Below are positions 22,174 to 31,959 of a DNA stretch of 64,000 nt, one piece after another. A program made the position numbers and the translations under genes. The stretch spans positions 186,001 to 250,000 of the forward strand of contig NZ_JALJZW010000005.1 of assembly GCF_024171495.1 (NCBI RefSeq), written 5' to 3'. Position 1 is the stretch's first letter. Each line of letters opens with the position of its first letter. This DNA is from Deinococcus sp. HSC-46F16 (GTDB lineage Bacteria > Deinococcota > Deinococci > Deinococcales > Deinococcaceae). The notes under the pieces were generated by a model, which was given only the letters and a program-made list of their open reading frames with translations, was not told the DNA's origin and searched no databases.

Positions 22174-23028
22174 ATGACTGGCCTGGTGTGGCTCGCGCTG
22201 GACGGGGTGGGCCACCCGGCCGACGCCCCGCCGGAGTCGGTGTGGGAGACCGAGCTGCCTGCCCTGCGCCCCCTGGTCGATGGGGGAGAGGCGCTGGACG
22301 CCACCCTGGGTGTCCCCGGCCTGCCGCAGTCGGGCACCGGGCAGAGTTGCTGGCTGACCGGACGGGACGCCGTGCGCGTGATGGGCGAGCACTTCGGCCC
22401 GCACCCCGGCCCGACGCTGCGGCGCCTGCTCGCCCAGGAGAGCCTGCCCGTGCGCCTCACGCGGGCGGGGGGCCGGGCGGCCCTCGCCAACCACTACCCG
22501 CCCGCCTACCACGCGGCGCAGGCGCGGCGGCCGAGGCCGGGCTGTTTTCCCTATGCCTTCCAGGCCGCCGGACTGCCGCTTGGCCCCCCGGAGGTGCCTC
22601 CGGTGTCTCCCACGCTGGGGCTGGGGTACGCGGCGCCCTGGCCGGAGGAAGGCCCGCTGGCTGACCTCGCTCGGCTGGGTGAGCAGCTGGCCCGGGCGGC
22701 CCGCACCCAGGATCTGATCGCCGCTGACCTGTGGCTCAGCGACCTGCTGGGGCACCGGGGCCGGGTGCCCGTCCCGGCGGACGCGCTCGCGGCGGGCCGC
22801 GCCTACCTGCGCCGAGTCGACGCGCTGCTGGCCGGGCTGCTGGAAGGAGGCGCCCGCGTGATCGTGAGCAGCGACCACGGCAACCTGGAGAACCTGGCGG
22901 TCAAGGGTCATACGCTCGCGCGGGTGCCCTTCGCGGGGGCTGGCCTCCCGCTGCCGCCCGCCGGGAACATCGTGGCCGGTGGGCAAATCATCGCTGGAGT
23001 GCTGGGACTCCCAGTGTCCGGCGATTAG
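22174..23028 (+). CDS. Metalloenzyme of the alkaline phosphatase/phosphoglycerate mutase superfamily
   Basis: 284 residues. The N-terminal LALDGVGHP supplies the first metal Asp, [14 protein letters not shown] the likely Thr/Ser nucleophile loop, and SSDHGNLEN the second metal site near the C-terminus. This is the layout of the cofactor-independent mutase and phosphatase superfamily, but the protein is about half the size of iPGM and the substrate is unknown. TATCCT lies 7 nt before the ATG. The DnaA-box cluster follows. Confidence 0.7.
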   Translation: MTGLVWLALDGVGHPADAPPESVWETELPALRPLVDGGEALDATLGVPGLPQSGTGQSCWLTGRDAVRVMGEHFGPHPGPTLRRLLAQESLPVRLTRAGGRAALANHYPPAYHAAQARRPRPGCFPYAFQAAGLPLGPPEVPPVSPTLGLGYAAPWPEEGPLADLARLGEQLARAARTQDLIAADLWLSDLLGHRGRVPVPADALAAGRAYLRRVDALLAGLLEGGARVIVSSDHGNLENLAVKGHTLARVPFAGAGLPLPPAGNIVAGGQIIAGVLGLPVSGD

Positions 23029-23139
23029 GACTGTGAAACACCACAAAGGAAGGTCGGCGTGTCTCTCCCAGGCGCCCCGCACCCAGGCGAGCGCGACCAC
23101 AACAAGAAGAGTGACCCAGGGCAGATTCGGCGGTGCAAG

Positions 23140-23308
23140 TTATCCACAGCCTTTTCCACAGGGCCTGTGGACAACATCTCGCGTCTGGGCGCGGCTGGAC
23201 CGACTCTAAGCCCATGGAATCGCGTCTGAGACGCGCTTTCTGTCCTAAACAGAGCGTTGACCAAGAGCTTGCCAGGTTATCCACAGTGAAACACCAGCCT
23301 GTGGATAA
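23140..23308. other. Cluster of five DnaA-box-like 9-mers
   Basis: Perfect TTATCCACA occurs at 23140-23148 (+), 23277-23285 (+) and 23300-23308 (-), with TTTTCCACA at 23152-23160 (+) and TTGTCCACA at 23166-23174 (-). All lie in the 288-nt gap between the metalloenzyme gene and trpF. A perfect CGCGTCT-G-AGACGCG palindrome (23221-23235) sits between the two groups. No AT-rich unwinding element and no dnaA or dnaN is visible in the window, so this may be a DnaA-titrating or reactivating site rather than oriC. Confidence 0.75.
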
Positions 23309-23316
23309 CTTATGGC

Positions 23317-23943
23317 TCAGGCGCCGCGTGCGGCCTGGATAAAGGTCTGCACCCGCTCCGCGTCCTTGATTCCGGCCGCTGCCTCCAGGCGGGTCACCGC
23401 GTCCACGCCCGCAGGCTTCAGGAGGCGGACGGCCTCGGCCACGTTTTCCGGCCCCAATCCCCCGGCGAGCCAGCCCCCGGCGGGAAAGACATCCCGCAGG
23501 GCGGCCCAGTCGAGCGGCTGGCCTCCTCCCGGGTGCGGCGCGTCCAGCATGGCCGTCACGCCGGGAAGGTCCAGTTCCTCTGCGGTGGCCTCGCGTCCCA
23601 GGTCGGCGGGGCGCAGCACACGCAGGACGGGATAATACGCGGCGACCGTCTTCAGGTAAAGGGGCGCTAAAGGCCCGTGGAGCTGCACGGCGCTCACGCG
23701 GGCGGCCTCCGCCGTTCGCAGCACCTCACTCAGCCCCTGCCCCAGAAAGACGCCCACGCGGGCCACCACCGGGCCGACGCTCAGGCCCGCCGCCCGGGCG
23801 ACCTCCGGCGAGACGAGCCGCTTGCTGGCGGGCGCGAAGATGAAGCCCAGCGCGTCCGCCCCCGCCTCGGCGGCGAGCACGGCGTCGCGGACGGAGGTGG
23901 TGCCGCAGACCTTGACCCGGACCGGGGAGAGGGGGTCAGTCAC
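23317..23943 (-). CDS. trpF: Phosphoribosylanthranilate isomerase
   Basis: 208 residues, a TIM barrel catalysing the third step of tryptophan synthesis. [12 protein letters not shown] carries the catalytic Cys, and the phosphate-binding end reads [14 protein letters not shown]. The start is a GTG at 23943 that overlaps the upstream stop by 8 nt, the same layout as nth and its upstream gene. No other trp gene is adjacent. The gene ends immediately before the DnaA-box cluster. Confidence 0.93.
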   Translation of the reverse strand: MTDPLSPVRVKVCGTTSVRDAVLAAEAGADALGFIFAPASKRLVSPEVARAAGLSVGPVVARVGVFLGQGLSEVLRTAEAARVSAVQLHGPLAPLYLKTVAAYYPVLRVLRPADLGREATAEELDLPGVTAMLDAPHPGGGQPLDWAALRDVFPAGGWLAGGLGPENVAEAVRLLKPAGVDAVTRLEAAAGIKDAERVQTFIQAARGA

Positions 23944-24175
23944 GGCGGGCCTCCAGCTCGGCCACCCGCGCTTCCAGCTCGCGGGTGCGGCGCAGCAGGG
24001 CGGCGAGCAGCAACGCGTAGTGGTCGTAGAGCTTGGGACGCTCCAGCCGCAGCTCGCCCGCCATCCAGTCCGAGAGCAGGCGCTCGGCCTCACGCAGCAC
24101 CTCGTCGTCGGGCACGTCGCGGTAGGAACGGTCCCCCAGGATCGTCTTGGCGAAGTTGAGTTCGCGGTCGCTCAT
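23936..24175 (-). CDS. Small hypothetical protein with C-terminal coiled coil
   Basis: 79 residues. The C-terminal half ([20 protein letters not shown]) is a clear heptad-type coiled coil, so the protein probably dimerises. The N-terminal half is helical and charged. CAGAAT lies 7 nt before the ATG at 24175. It precedes and overlaps trpF and is likely cotranscribed, but nothing in it suggests a role in tryptophan synthesis. Confidence 0.65.
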   Translation of the reverse strand: MSDRELNFAKTILGDRSYRDVPDDEVLREAERLLSDWMAGELRLERPKLYDHYALLLAALLRRTRELEARVAELEARRD

Positions 24176-24236
24176 GCCCGCCATTCTGGGCCAAGTGGCG
24201 GATGCCGCGCCGCCGGGACCGTGCCACGCTGACCCC

Positions 24237-25493
24237 ATGCCCCCGCGCCGTGAGACCGCCCTGCACCTCCTCCTGACCCACCCGGACGGCGAGCGGATGG
24301 CCCGGCACACCCTGACGGTGGACACGCGAACCTATTACGGGGCGAACGTGATGGAAGCGGCGCAGGCGGCGGACCTGTCCGTGCGCCTCCTGCGGCGGCT
24401 GGCCTTCAGCCCATTGGGAGAGCAGGACGGCGTGGTGCGGGCCGAGACGGTCTGGCACGTCCACGCCGACGACCTTCCCTCCGGCCTGGTCTGGCAGCGC
24501 CCCCAGGACTGGCCCGAGCGCGAGCGGCCCTGGGCACACGCCGCCCTGAGCCCCCACACCCCCCGGCGAGCACCCTGGTTTCATCCCGACTGGCCCGCCG
24601 GGACGCTGGCGTGGCTGGACGAGGAACTGCGGGCACAGGGCCTGACCCGGACAGGCGAGCCGACCGTGCTCAAGCACTGGCAGATCAGCCTGCTGTGGCG
24701 GGTCCCGACCTCGGGTGGGGCGGTGTACCTCAAGGCGGTGCCGGACTTCTTCGGGCGGGAGGTGCGGGTGACGCCCGCGCTGGCGGCCGGGGTGCCGGGC
24801 GCCGCGCCCCCCGTCCTCGCGGCGGACGGGGGCCGGGGCCTCCTCCTGCTGGCCGACGCCGGGACCGACGTGGACGCGCCCGACCTTCCCACCTTGATGC
24901 GGCACCTCGCGCGGGTGCAGCGGGCCTCCCTGCCCCTTCTCCCCGAACTCGGGCTGGAGGACCGTGGCCCCGCCCAAGTGCGCTCGCGGCTGGATGACCT
25001 CTTCTCCGACGAGGTACTGCTGGTGGGGGAGGAAGGCGGCCTGACCTCCGAAGAGGCGGGGCAGTTACGCGACCTGCGCCCCGAGCTGGAGGCGGCCCTG
25101 ACCCGGCTGGAGGCCAGTTCCCTCCCCCTCACTCTGGGACACGGTGACTTGCACGGGGGAAACGTGGTCGAGCGGGCGGGCGGGTTCACCCTGCTGGACT
25201 GGTCGGACGCCTGCGTGACCCACCCCTTTCTGGACGCGAACGCCGCCTACCTGACCGCCCACGGCGTCCCCGCTCCATCTGAAGAAATCGCCGCCGCGCA
25301 TGAGGCTTACCTCTCCGAGTGGGCCGACCTCGCCCCCTTGGCCGACCTCCGCGCCCTGCACGCCGACGCCCTCCGCGTGGGCGAGCTGTTCCGGGCGCTG
25401 GGGTACGTGGACAACATCCAGCTCCATGTGGAGGACCCCCAGGAATGGCGTGGGGCGCATTTGGAGCATCTCCGAAGACTGCTGCCGGAGTAG
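24237..25493 (+). CDS. Phosphotransferase (aminoglycoside phosphotransferase-like kinase)
   Basis: 418 residues. The C-terminal half has the APH-fold Brenner motif GHGDLHGGNV and the metal Asp in LLDWSDACVTHPF. The N-terminal about 130 residues are an extra domain (YYGANVMEAAQAADLSVR). Such proteins phosphorylate small hydroxylated metabolites; the substrate is not readable. The ATG at 24237 fits the divergent promoter region; the open frame upstream overlaps the neighbouring gene. Confidence 0.75.
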   Translation: MPPRRETALHLLLTHPDGERMARHTLTVDTRTYYGANVMEAAQAADLSVRLLRRLAFSPLGEQDGVVRAETVWHVHADDLPSGLVWQRPQDWPERERPWAHAALSPHTPRRAPWFHPDWPAGTLAWLDEELRAQGLTRTGEPTVLKHWQISLLWRVPTSGGAVYLKAVPDFFGREVRVTPALAAGVPGAAPPVLAADGGRGLLLLADAGTDVDAPDLPTLMRHLARVQRASLPLLPELGLEDRGPAQVRSRLDDLFSDEVLLVGEEGGLTSEEAGQLRDLRPELEAALTRLEASSLPLTLGHGDLHGGNVVERAGGFTLLDWSDACVTHPFLDANAAYLTAHGVPAPSEEIAAAHEAYLSEWADLAPLADLRALHADALRVGELFRALGYVDNIQLHVEDPQEWRGAHLEHLRRLLPE

Positions 25494-25523
25494 GTCAGGC
25501 GGGCGGGTGCTACCCTCCCCCGC

Positions 25524-26858
25524 GTGTCGGCCGCTGCCTCCTCCACCACCGCCCCGCAGGGCACCACCCGCGAACTGCTCACGCTGGCCGGGCCACTGAT
25601 GCTCTCCAACCTCGCCTACACGGTGGTGGGCCTGACCGACACGCTGCTGATGGGCCGCCTCGGCGTGGTGGAGGTAGGCGCGGTGGGGTTCGCGCATATG
25701 TGCCTGCTGACGCTGGTCCTGCTGTTCCGGGGCAGCCTGAACACGGCGGCCACCTTCGTGGCCCGCTCGCTCGGTGCGGGGGATGAGGCGGGGGTGCGCC
25801 GCTGGGCGAGCGTCTTTCTGGGCTGCGGGCTGGTGGGGGTGCCGCTCGCGCTGGTGGGGCCGTGGCTGCTCGACGCCCTGTTCGCCCTGCTGCGACCCGA
25901 CCCCAGCATTACGGCAGTGGCGCGAGCCTACGTGGGGATTCGCGTCTGGGAGGTCCCGGCCCTGCTGCTGGGGAGCGCGGCTCTGGCGGTCATGGTGGGG
26001 CTGGGCAACACCCGCACGCCGATGCGCCTCGCGTGGCTGGTGATGGTCGTCAACGCGGCCCTCGCCGTGCTGTTCGTCTTCGGCCTGGGGTGGGGAGTGG
26101 CGGGGGCGGCGTGGGCCTCGGTGATCGCCGTGACCCTCCAGAATGGGCTGGCGCTGTGGCTGCTGGGGCGCCTGCACGGGCCACGCTTCGGGCGGTTCTG
26201 GCCTGCCCGCCCCACCCGCACCGAACTCGGCAGCCTGGGGCGGGTGAGCCTCCCCGCCGGACTGACTGAACTGGCGGAGGTGAGTGCCTTTACCGTGTTT
26301 CAGGGGGTGATCTCCCGGCTGGGGCCGACCGAACTCGCCGCCTCGCAGATCGCCAACCAGCTCGCCAGTCTGGGATTTCTGCCCGCCTTCGCCCTCTCGT
26401 CGGCCACCGGGAGCCTGCTCTCGCGGGCGCTGGGGGCGGGCCGGGCGGACATCGCCGCCCGCATCGGCTGGCGGGGAACCGGGCTGGCTGCCGCCTTTAT
26501 GGGCGTGCTGGGGGTGCTGTTCCTGACGCTGCCGGAGACCCTGATCGGCCTCTTCAACCGCAGCCCCGAGGTGCTTGCGCTGGGGGCGGGTGTGCTCGCG
26601 GTCATGGCCGCCTACCAGATTCTGGACGGGGTCGCCATCGTGCTCGGCGGGGCGCTGGGCGGGGCGGGCGACACCCGTTTCCGGCTGATCGTGACCCTGG
26701 TGGGCGCGTGGCTGGTGATGGTGCTGGGCGCGACCCTGCTGGCCCCCCGCTACGGGGTGGCCGGGGCGTGGGCGGCGGCACTCGTCTTTATCGCCTTTGC
26801 CGCCGTCGCCTACGCGGTCCGCTTCGCCTCCGGGCGCTGGGTGCGGGCGCGGCTGTGA
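25524..26858 (+). CDS. MATE family efflux transporter
   Basis: 444 residues, 12 hydrophobic segments in two similar halves. The MATE pattern is visible early (LAGPLMLSNLAYTVVGLTDTLLMGRLG) with an Asp in the first-helix region and the usual inner repeat (VSLPAGLTELAEVSAFTV). It exports cationic compounds with H+ or Na+. Start is GTG at 25524 with TACCCT 7 nt upstream. It lies 30 nt after the kinase gene on the same strand and is convergent with xth. Confidence 0.9.
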   Translation: MSAAASSTTAPQGTTRELLTLAGPLMLSNLAYTVVGLTDTLLMGRLGVVEVGAVGFAHMCLLTLVLLFRGSLNTAATFVARSLGAGDEAGVRRWASVFLGCGLVGVPLALVGPWLLDALFALLRPDPSITAVARAYVGIRVWEVPALLLGSAALAVMVGLGNTRTPMRLAWLVMVVNAALAVLFVFGLGWGVAGAAWASVIAVTLQNGLALWLLGRLHGPRFGRFWPARPTRTELGSLGRVSLPAGLTELAEVSAFTVFQGVISRLGPTELAASQIANQLASLGFLPAFALSSATGSLLSRALGAGRADIAARIGWRGTGLAAAFMGVLGVLFLTLPETLIGLFNRSPEVLALGAGVLAVMAAYQILDGVAIVLGGALGGAGDTRFRLIVTLVGAWLVMVLGATLLAPRYGVAGAWAAALVFIAFAAVAYAVRFASGRWVRARL

Positions 26859-26868
26859 GGGGAGAGCC

Positions 26869-27645
26869 TCAGTCCGCCGGGGCCGCGAAGGTGGCGACGA
26901 CCGGGGCATGGTCGGAGGGCCGCTCGTGCTGCCGGGGTTCCACATCCACCGTGCAGGCCCGGCACTCGGCGGCCAGGGTGGGGGAGACGAGCACGTGGTC
27001 AATTCGCAGCCCCCAGTTCCGGGGAAACCCCAGGCGACCGTAGGGCCACCAACTGAAGACGCGCTCGGGTTGCTCGTGCAGTCGGAAGGCGTCGTGCAGG
27101 CCGAGGTCGAGCAAGGCACGGAAGGCCGCCCGCTCCGGTTCGCTCACCAGCACCTGCCCCTCCCAGCGCTTCGGGCTGTGCACGTCGCGGTCTTCCGGGG
27201 CGACGTTGAAGTCGCCCACAACCGCCAGCCGCTCATGCCTCGCCAGCTCCCCCCGCAGCCACTCCCGCGCGGCAGCCAGCCACTCCAGCTTGTACGCGTA
27301 TTTGTCCGACCCCACTGCCTGCCCGTTGGGGACATAGAGGCAGGCGACCCGCACCCCGCCCACCGTCGCGGCAAGCACCCGCCGCTGCTCGTCCTCGAAG
27401 CCGGGGATGCCCGTCTGCACGTCGTCCAGTGGCGTGCGCGAGAGCAGGGCCACCCCGTTGTAGGTCTTCTGCCCGGAGAACGCGGCCGAGTAGCCCAGGG
27501 CGGCGAAGTCGGCGGCGGGGAAGCGGTGGTCCTCCAGCTTGGTTTCCTGCAACGCCAGCACGTCGGGCTGCTGCGCCTCCAGCCAGGCCAGCACCTGCGG
27601 CAGCCGCACGTTCAGCGAGTTGACGTTCCAGGTGGCGAGCTTCAC
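26869..27645 (-). CDS. xth: Exodeoxyribonuclease III (AP endonuclease)
   Basis: 258 residues. A Mg/Mn-dependent AP endonuclease and 3' exonuclease of base excision repair. Motifs: LQETKLED (metal Glu), [28 protein letters not shown] (catalytic Asp, Asn), and C-terminal RIDHVLVS plus SDHAPV (catalytic His). GTG at 27645 gives the family start [11 protein letters not shown]. It is 61 nt downstream of the metal-uptake operon on the same strand, so it may be read from the same transcript. Confidence 0.93.
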   Translation of the reverse strand: MKLATWNVNSLNVRLPQVLAWLEAQQPDVLALQETKLEDHRFPAADFAALGYSAAFSGQKTYNGVALLSRTPLDDVQTGIPGFEDEQRRVLAATVGGVRVACLYVPNGQAVGSDKYAYKLEWLAAAREWLRGELARHERLAVVGDFNVAPEDRDVHSPKRWEGQVLVSEPERAAFRALLDLGLHDAFRLHEQPERVFSWWPYGRLGFPRNWGLRIDHVLVSPTLAAECRACTVDVEPRQHERPSDHAPVVATFAAPAD

Positions 27646-27706
27646 CGGAACCTGCCGGGGGAGGAGGGAAAGGGAGCCTGCATGGGGCGATGATGCCACG
27701 CGGTCC

Positions 27707-28576
27707 CTACCGCCCGAGCGCCGCCCGTCCCCGCACCCGCCGCGCCCTTAGCGCCTGCGCCGCCAGCGCCAGCACGAACTGGAGACCCAGGACTCCCGCC
27801 ACCGCCCCCGTGATGCTCGCGTCCAGCGCGAGGGCCACGGCGTACCCCAGCACGCTGGCACTCAGGCCCGCGCCCAGCGCGAGGGCGAGCGCCGTCCCCA
27901 GCCGCCGGGTCAGCAGCAGCGCGGTCGCGGAGGGCACGACCAGGAAGGCGACCACCAGCACCGCTCCCACCGCGTCGAAGGCCGCCACGACCGTCAGCGC
28001 GACCAGCGTGAGCAGCGCTCCCGACAGCACCTGGGGTGAGAAGCCCAGCGTGCGGGCCAGGCCGGGGTCGAAGGTGGAGAGCTTCAACTCCTTGAACAGC
28101 CCGCCCACGAACAGGGCATTCACCAGCAGCATCCCGCCCACCAGCACCCACGCGGCGGGCAGGCCCAGCCAGCCGGTCCGGAAGGGCGTGTACGCGATCT
28201 CGCCGTACAGCACCGCGTCGAGGTCGAGGTGGACGTTGCCGTAGTTCAGGCTCACCGCGATCACTCCGGCGGCGAAGAGGGCCGGGAAGACCAGCCCCAG
28301 CGCCGCGTCCTCCTTCACCCGGCCGCTGCGGGCGATCAGGGCACTCAGGCCCACCGTCAGCAGCCCGGAGAGCGAGGCTCCCACCAGCGCGGGCAGCGTG
28401 GCGAGGCTCCCGCCGCTGAGCCAGTACCCGGCCACGATCCCCGGCAGCGCGGCGTGGCTGATCGCGTCGCCCAGCAGCGCCTGCCGCCGCAGCACCAGAA
28501 AGAGGCCGGGCAGCGTGCACGCCCACGCGACGAGCACGGCGGTCCCCAAGATCACGAGGTCAAAGGGAAGGGTCAC
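27707..28576 (-). CDS. Mn/Zn ABC transporter permease, second subunit
   Basis: 289 residues with 8-9 hydrophobic segments of the ABC-3 (TroD/ZnuB/MntB) family. The conserved [18 protein letters not shown] segment is present near residue 35. It pairs with the permease encoded just upstream to form the membrane channel. Overlaps that gene by ATGA (28573-28576). Two different permeases in one operon recall the troABCD arrangement rather than the single-permease mntABC one. Confidence 0.9.
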   Translation of the reverse strand: MTLPFDLVILGTAVLVAWACTLPGLFLVLRRQALLGDAISHAALPGIVAGYWLSGGSLATLPALVGASLSGLLTVGLSALIARSGRVKEDAALGLVFPALFAAGVIAVSLNYGNVHLDLDAVLYGEIAYTPFRTGWLGLPAAWVLVGGMLLVNALFVGGLFKELKLSTFDPGLARTLGFSPQVLSGALLTLVALTVVAAFDAVGAVLVVAFLVVPSATALLLTRRLGTALALALGAGLSASVLGYAVALALDASITGAVAGVLGLQFVLALAAQALRARRVRGRAALGR

Positions 28577-29505
28577 CGCGGCCCTCCCGCGAGGTCACGC
28601 AGCAGCCGTGCCCGTGCCCGCCTTTGCCGGGCCAGCCCCGCAAGCAACCCCCGCCCCGGGGCCAGCAGCAGCGACAGCACCGCCAGGGCCGTGGCGGTGA
28701 GCACGGTGACGGCCCCGGTGGGCAGCCCGGCCCCCCCCTCCGGGGAAAAGGCCAGGCTCAGCGCTGCCCCCAGCCCCCCACTCAGCGCCCCGAACCCTCC
28801 GGCCAGCCGCAGCATTCCGCTCAGACTGCGCGTCCACTGCCGGGCGGCGACGGCGGGCGCGATCAGCATCGCGGCCATCAACACCACGCCGACCGTCTGG
28901 AGGCCCAGCATCACGGCCAGCACCGTCAGCGCGGTGGACAACGCGGTCAATCCCGCCACCGGCCAGCCCTGCACGGCGGCGTAATCGGGGTCAAACAGGC
29001 TGATCTGGAGTTCCTTGTGCAGCGCGGCGACGGTGCCCAGCGCCAGCGCCCCCAGCACCGCGAAGCGGGTCACGTCCCCGGCGGTCAGCGCCGCCGCCTG
29101 CCCGAAGAGGAAGCCCTCCAGCCCCGCCTGCGCCGCGTTCCCGCTCTGCCCAATGGCGGTCAGCAGTGCGATCCCGATGCCGAAAAAGGTGCTGAAGGTG
29201 ACCCCCAGCGCCACGTCCTCCTTCAACCGACTCTGGCGCAGGATGGCGAGGGCGAGCAGCGAGGCCAGCAGCCCGCTCAGCCCGCCCCCCACCAGCAGGC
29301 CCAGCGTGTCGCGCGTGCCCGTGAGCAGGAACGCCGCGCAGATGCCCGGCAACGCCGCGTGCGCCACCGTGTCCCCGATCAGGCTCTGCCGCCGCAGCAC
29401 GCTGAAGCAGCCCAGCGTCCCCGCCACCAGCCCCAGCAGCGCCGACCCCAGCACGATGGAGCGCAGGGTGTAGTCGGTGAAAAAGTCGGCGGGGCTGAGG
29501 CTCAT
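28573..29505 (-). CDS. Mn/Zn ABC transporter permease, first subunit
   Basis: 310 residues, ABC-3 family, with the conserved LIGDTVAHAALPGICAAF segment near residue 40 and a basic C-terminal tail (ARQRRARARLLRDL). The ATG at 29505 overlaps the stop of the ATPase gene. An open frame reaching to 30489 exists but runs antiparallel in phase through the ATPase gene and is not real. Partner of the permease at 27707. Confidence 0.9.
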   Translation of the reverse strand: MSLSPADFFTDYTLRSIVLGSALLGLVAGTLGCFSVLRRQSLIGDTVAHAALPGICAAFLLTGTRDTLGLLVGGGLSGLLASLLALAILRQSRLKEDVALGVTFSTFFGIGIALLTAIGQSGNAAQAGLEGFLFGQAAALTAGDVTRFAVLGALALGTVAALHKELQISLFDPDYAAVQGWPVAGLTALSTALTVLAVMLGLQTVGVVLMAAMLIAPAVAARQWTRSLSGMLRLAGGFGALSGGLGAALSLAFSPEGGAGLPTGAVTVLTATALAVLSLLLAPGRGLLAGLARQRRARARLLRDLAGGPR

Positions 29506-30296
29506 GGCTCTCCCCCCGCCAGCGCCGCCGCGAGTGCCCCGTGCCGCTCGCCGTAGGCGGTGCGGAGGTTGGCGGGCGTGAACGCCGTCTCCGTCGGCCC
29601 CGCCGCCACCAGCGAGACGTTGAGGAGCGCCACCCGGTCGAAGTAGTCGCGCACGGTGTCGAGGTCGTGGTGAACGACGACCACCGAGCGCCCCTGCCCG
29701 CGCAACTCGCGCAGCACGTCCACGATGGCCCGCTCGGTCACCGCGTCCACCCCCGCGAAGGGTTCGTCCATGAAGGTGAGGTCGGCCTCCTGCGCGAGCG
29801 CCCGCGCCAGGAACACGCGCTGCTGCTGCCCCCCCGACAGCTCGCTGATCTGCCGCCCCGCGAAGTCGGCCATGCCCACCCGTTCCAGACACGCCAGTGC
29901 CTGCGCCCGCTCGCGCCGCCCCGGACGGCGCAGCCAGCCCAGGCGTCCATACAGGCCCATCGTCACCACGTCCAGGGCACTCGCCGGGAAATCCCAGTCC
30001 ACGCTGGTCCGCTGCGGCACGTAGGCCACCCGCCGCCGCACCCGTGAGAGCGGCGCACCGAAGAAGACTGCCTCGCCCGCCAGCTGGGGAACCAGTCCCA
30101 GCGCGGCCTTCAGCAGCGTGCTTTTGCCCGCCCCGTTCGGCCCGATGATGGCGGTCAGCGAGGCGGCAGGGACCTCGAAGGACACGTCCCAGACGGCGGG
30201 GTCCTCGAAGTAGGCCACGCTCAGGCCGCGCAGGGCCAGCGGGGGCGCGGCAGGTGCGTGGGTCGCGGAGGCGGTGCCCGGTACGGTGACCGTCAT
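29502..30296 (-). CDS. Mn/Zn ABC transporter ATP-binding protein
   Basis: 264 residues. Walker A GPNGAGKST, ABC signature ELSGGQQQRV, Walker B LTFMDEP and the switch His in VVVVHHDLD are all intact. It powers uptake of the metal delivered by the binding lipoprotein. ATGA overlaps join it to the gene on each side. A 20-residue Ala/Pro N-terminal extension precedes the usual family start. Confidence 0.93.
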   Translation of the reverse strand: MTVTVPGTASATHAPAAPPLALRGLSVAYFEDPAVWDVSFEVPAASLTAIIGPNGAGKSTLLKAALGLVPQLAGEAVFFGAPLSRVRRRVAYVPQRTSVDWDFPASALDVVTMGLYGRLGWLRRPGRRERAQALACLERVGMADFAGRQISELSGGQQQRVFLARALAQEADLTFMDEPFAGVDAVTERAIVDVLRELRGQGRSVVVVHHDLDTVRDYFDRVALLNVSLVAAGPTETAFTPANLRTAYGERHGALAAALAGGEP

Positions 30297-31195
30297 CGCA
30301 GCCCCTCCACGATGGTGGTGACGTTGTGCCGCACCATTCCCAGGTAGGTGCCTTCCGGCGTGCCGGGGTCACCCGCCGCGTCCGCGTAGAGGGAGCCGCC
30401 GAGTTCAACCGCGTGCCCCCGTGCCCGCGCCGCCTCGCGCACCGCCTCCACCGTGCGGGGCGAGACGGTGGATTCGACGAACACGGCACGGATGTCCCGC
30501 TCGTCCAGAAACGCCGCCAGTGCCCGCACCCGTTGCCCTCCCGCCTCCGCGACCGTGCTGATCCCTTGGACCCCCTGCACCTCCACCCCGTACCGCCGTG
30601 CCATGTAGTTGAAGGCGTCGTGCGCGGTCACGAGGACCCGCTGCCGCTCGGGCACCGTGCGGAACTGCGCGGCGGTCCAGCGGTCCAGCTCCTCCAATTC
30701 GCCCAGGTAGCGGGTCAGGTTGGCCGCGTAGACCTCGCGCCCGTCAGGGTCCACCCGCGTCAGGGCCTTGGCGGCCCCCCGCGCCACCCCCGCCCACAGG
30801 GTGGGGTCAAACCAGATGTGGGGGTCGGGCGCTCCGGCGGGTCCCAGCAGGCGGTCACGCGGCAGCGTCTCAAACAGGGCCACGCTGGGCGTGCGCGTAT
30901 TCAGCGCGTGCAGCACATCCACCATCTTTCCTTCCAGGTGCAGCCCCCCGTACAGCACGAGGTCCGCTCCCGCCAGCCGCCGCACGTCGCCTGCCGACGC
31001 TTTGTAGAGGTGGGGGTCCACCCCCGGCCCCATCAGCCCGGTGACCCGCACCCGCTCGCCCCCGATCACCGCCGCGAGGTCACTCAGCATGTTCACGGTG
31101 GTCACGACCTGCACCCGCCCGTCGTCCGGGGTGGTGGGGGAGGGGGCACAGGCGCCCAGGCCCAGCGCGGCGAGGAGCAGGAGGCCACGCTTCAT
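30293..31195 (-). CDS. Mn/Zn ABC transporter substrate-binding lipoprotein
   Basis: 300 residues with a lipoprotein signal (LAALGLGAC). It belongs to the metal-binding cluster A-I receptors. Likely ligands: His in GVDPHLYK, His in DPHIWFDP, His in TAHDAFNY and Asp in LYADAAG. The third ligand being His rather than Glu resembles TroA/ZnuA more than PsaA/MntC, so zinc as well as manganese is possible. Anchored outside the cytoplasmic membrane; ATGA overlap with the repressor gene. Confidence 0.9.
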   Translation of the reverse strand: MKRGLLLLAALGLGACAPSPTTPDDGRVQVVTTVNMLSDLAAVIGGERVRVTGLMGPGVDPHLYKASAGDVRRLAGADLVLYGGLHLEGKMVDVLHALNTRTPSVALFETLPRDRLLGPAGAPDPHIWFDPTLWAGVARGAAKALTRVDPDGREVYAANLTRYLGELEELDRWTAAQFRTVPERQRVLVTAHDAFNYMARRYGVEVQGVQGISTVAEAGGQRVRALAAFLDERDIRAVFVESTVSPRTVEAVREAARARGHAVELGGSLYADAAGDPGTPEGTYLGMVRHNVTTIVEGLR

Positions 31196-31860
31196 TCCGC
31201 CCCCCCATGCACCTGCACCTGCGCGGCCACGCCCAGCGCGAGGGTGAGGGGGCCGCCCGCCAGCGTCACGGTCAGCGTGCCCAGCGCCGCGTCCACCCGC
31301 GTGAGGGTCAGGGCCGCCCCTGGCGTCAGCCCCGCCGCCACCAGCGCCCGCAGCCCCGCCGGGTCGCCGTCGGGCACGCGGGCGACGGTCGCGGCCTCGC
31401 CCGGCGCGAGCTGCGAGAGTCGGCGCTCGGCGCGGGTGGGGACCTCGCCCCGCACCGTCGGAATGGGGTCCCCGTGCGGGTCGTGGGTGGGGTCGCCCAG
31501 CCACGCGGCGATGCGGGCTTCGAGCCGTTCGGACAGCGCATGTTCCAGCCGCTCGGCCTCCTCGTGCACCTCGTCGAGCGGCACGCCCAGCGCCCGGTGG
31601 AGGAACAGTTCCAGCAATCGGTGGTGCCGCAGGACCTCCAGCGCCACCCGCTCGCCCTCGGCGGTCAGGCGGGCACCCTGGTACGGCGCGTGCGCGACGA
31701 GGCCCTGCTCACTCAGCTTGCGGAGCATCCCCGTGGCACTGGCCGGGACCACGCCCAGCGCGTCCGCCAGGGCCTGCGTGTTGACCTTGCCGTCCTGTCC
31801 CAGCACGTACAGGTGTTTGAGGTAATCCTCGGCGGAGGGGGAGAGGAGGCGGGCCGTCAT
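31192..31860 (-). CDS. DtxR/MntR family metal-dependent repressor
   Basis: 222 residues. N-terminal winged helix ([25 protein letters not shown]), metal/dimerisation domain with [29 protein letters not shown], and a C-terminal FeoA/SH3-like domain, so it is of the long DtxR type. It heads the uptake operon and most likely represses it when metal is plentiful. The ATG at 31860 lies 5 nt after the -10 hexamer: a leaderless mRNA is predicted. Confidence 0.92.
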   Translation of the reverse strand: MTARLLSPSAEDYLKHLYVLGQDGKVNTQALADALGVVPASATGMLRKLSEQGLVAHAPYQGARLTAEGERVALEVLRHHRLLELFLHRALGVPLDEVHEEAERLEHALSERLEARIAAWLGDPTHDPHGDPIPTVRGEVPTRAERRLSQLAPGEAATVARVPDGDPAGLRALVAAGLTPGAALTLTRVDAALGTLTVTLAGGPLTLALGVAAQVQVHGGAE

Positions 31861-31865
31861 GCCCA

Positions 31866-31895
31866 AGTTTAGGCAGGCCAAAAATTAAGATTCAA
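31866..31895 (-). promoter_or_regulatory. Promoter and probable MntR/DtxR operator of the metal-uptake operon
   Basis: On the reverse strand, -35 TTGAAT (31895-31890), an 18-nt spacer and -10 TAAACT (31871-31866) end 5 nt before the ATG. The imperfect palindrome TTTGGCCTGCCTAAA (31882-31868) overlaps the -10 and resembles DtxR-class operators. A repressor bound here would block RNA polymerase directly. Confidence 0.65.
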
Positions 31896-31959
31896 GGGGG
31901 CAAACCCCCCCCATCCCTGCGGGAACTTTTTGGCCCCTTCCCGCCTCCTACCCTGTGAG

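Noticed and set aside
20532..22664. 710-codon forward frame across bshB1 and the nitrilase gene
   Set aside because: Both reverse-strand genes have intact motifs; the frame has shadow-like composition.
23140..23308. Calling the DnaA boxes the chromosomal oriC
   Set aside because: No dnaA, dnaN or AT-rich unwinding region is adjacent; it is kept only as a DnaA-box cluster.
29506..30489. Extended start of the first permease gene
   Set aside because: It would overlap the entire ATPase gene; the ATG at 29505 forms the usual 4-nt overlap.
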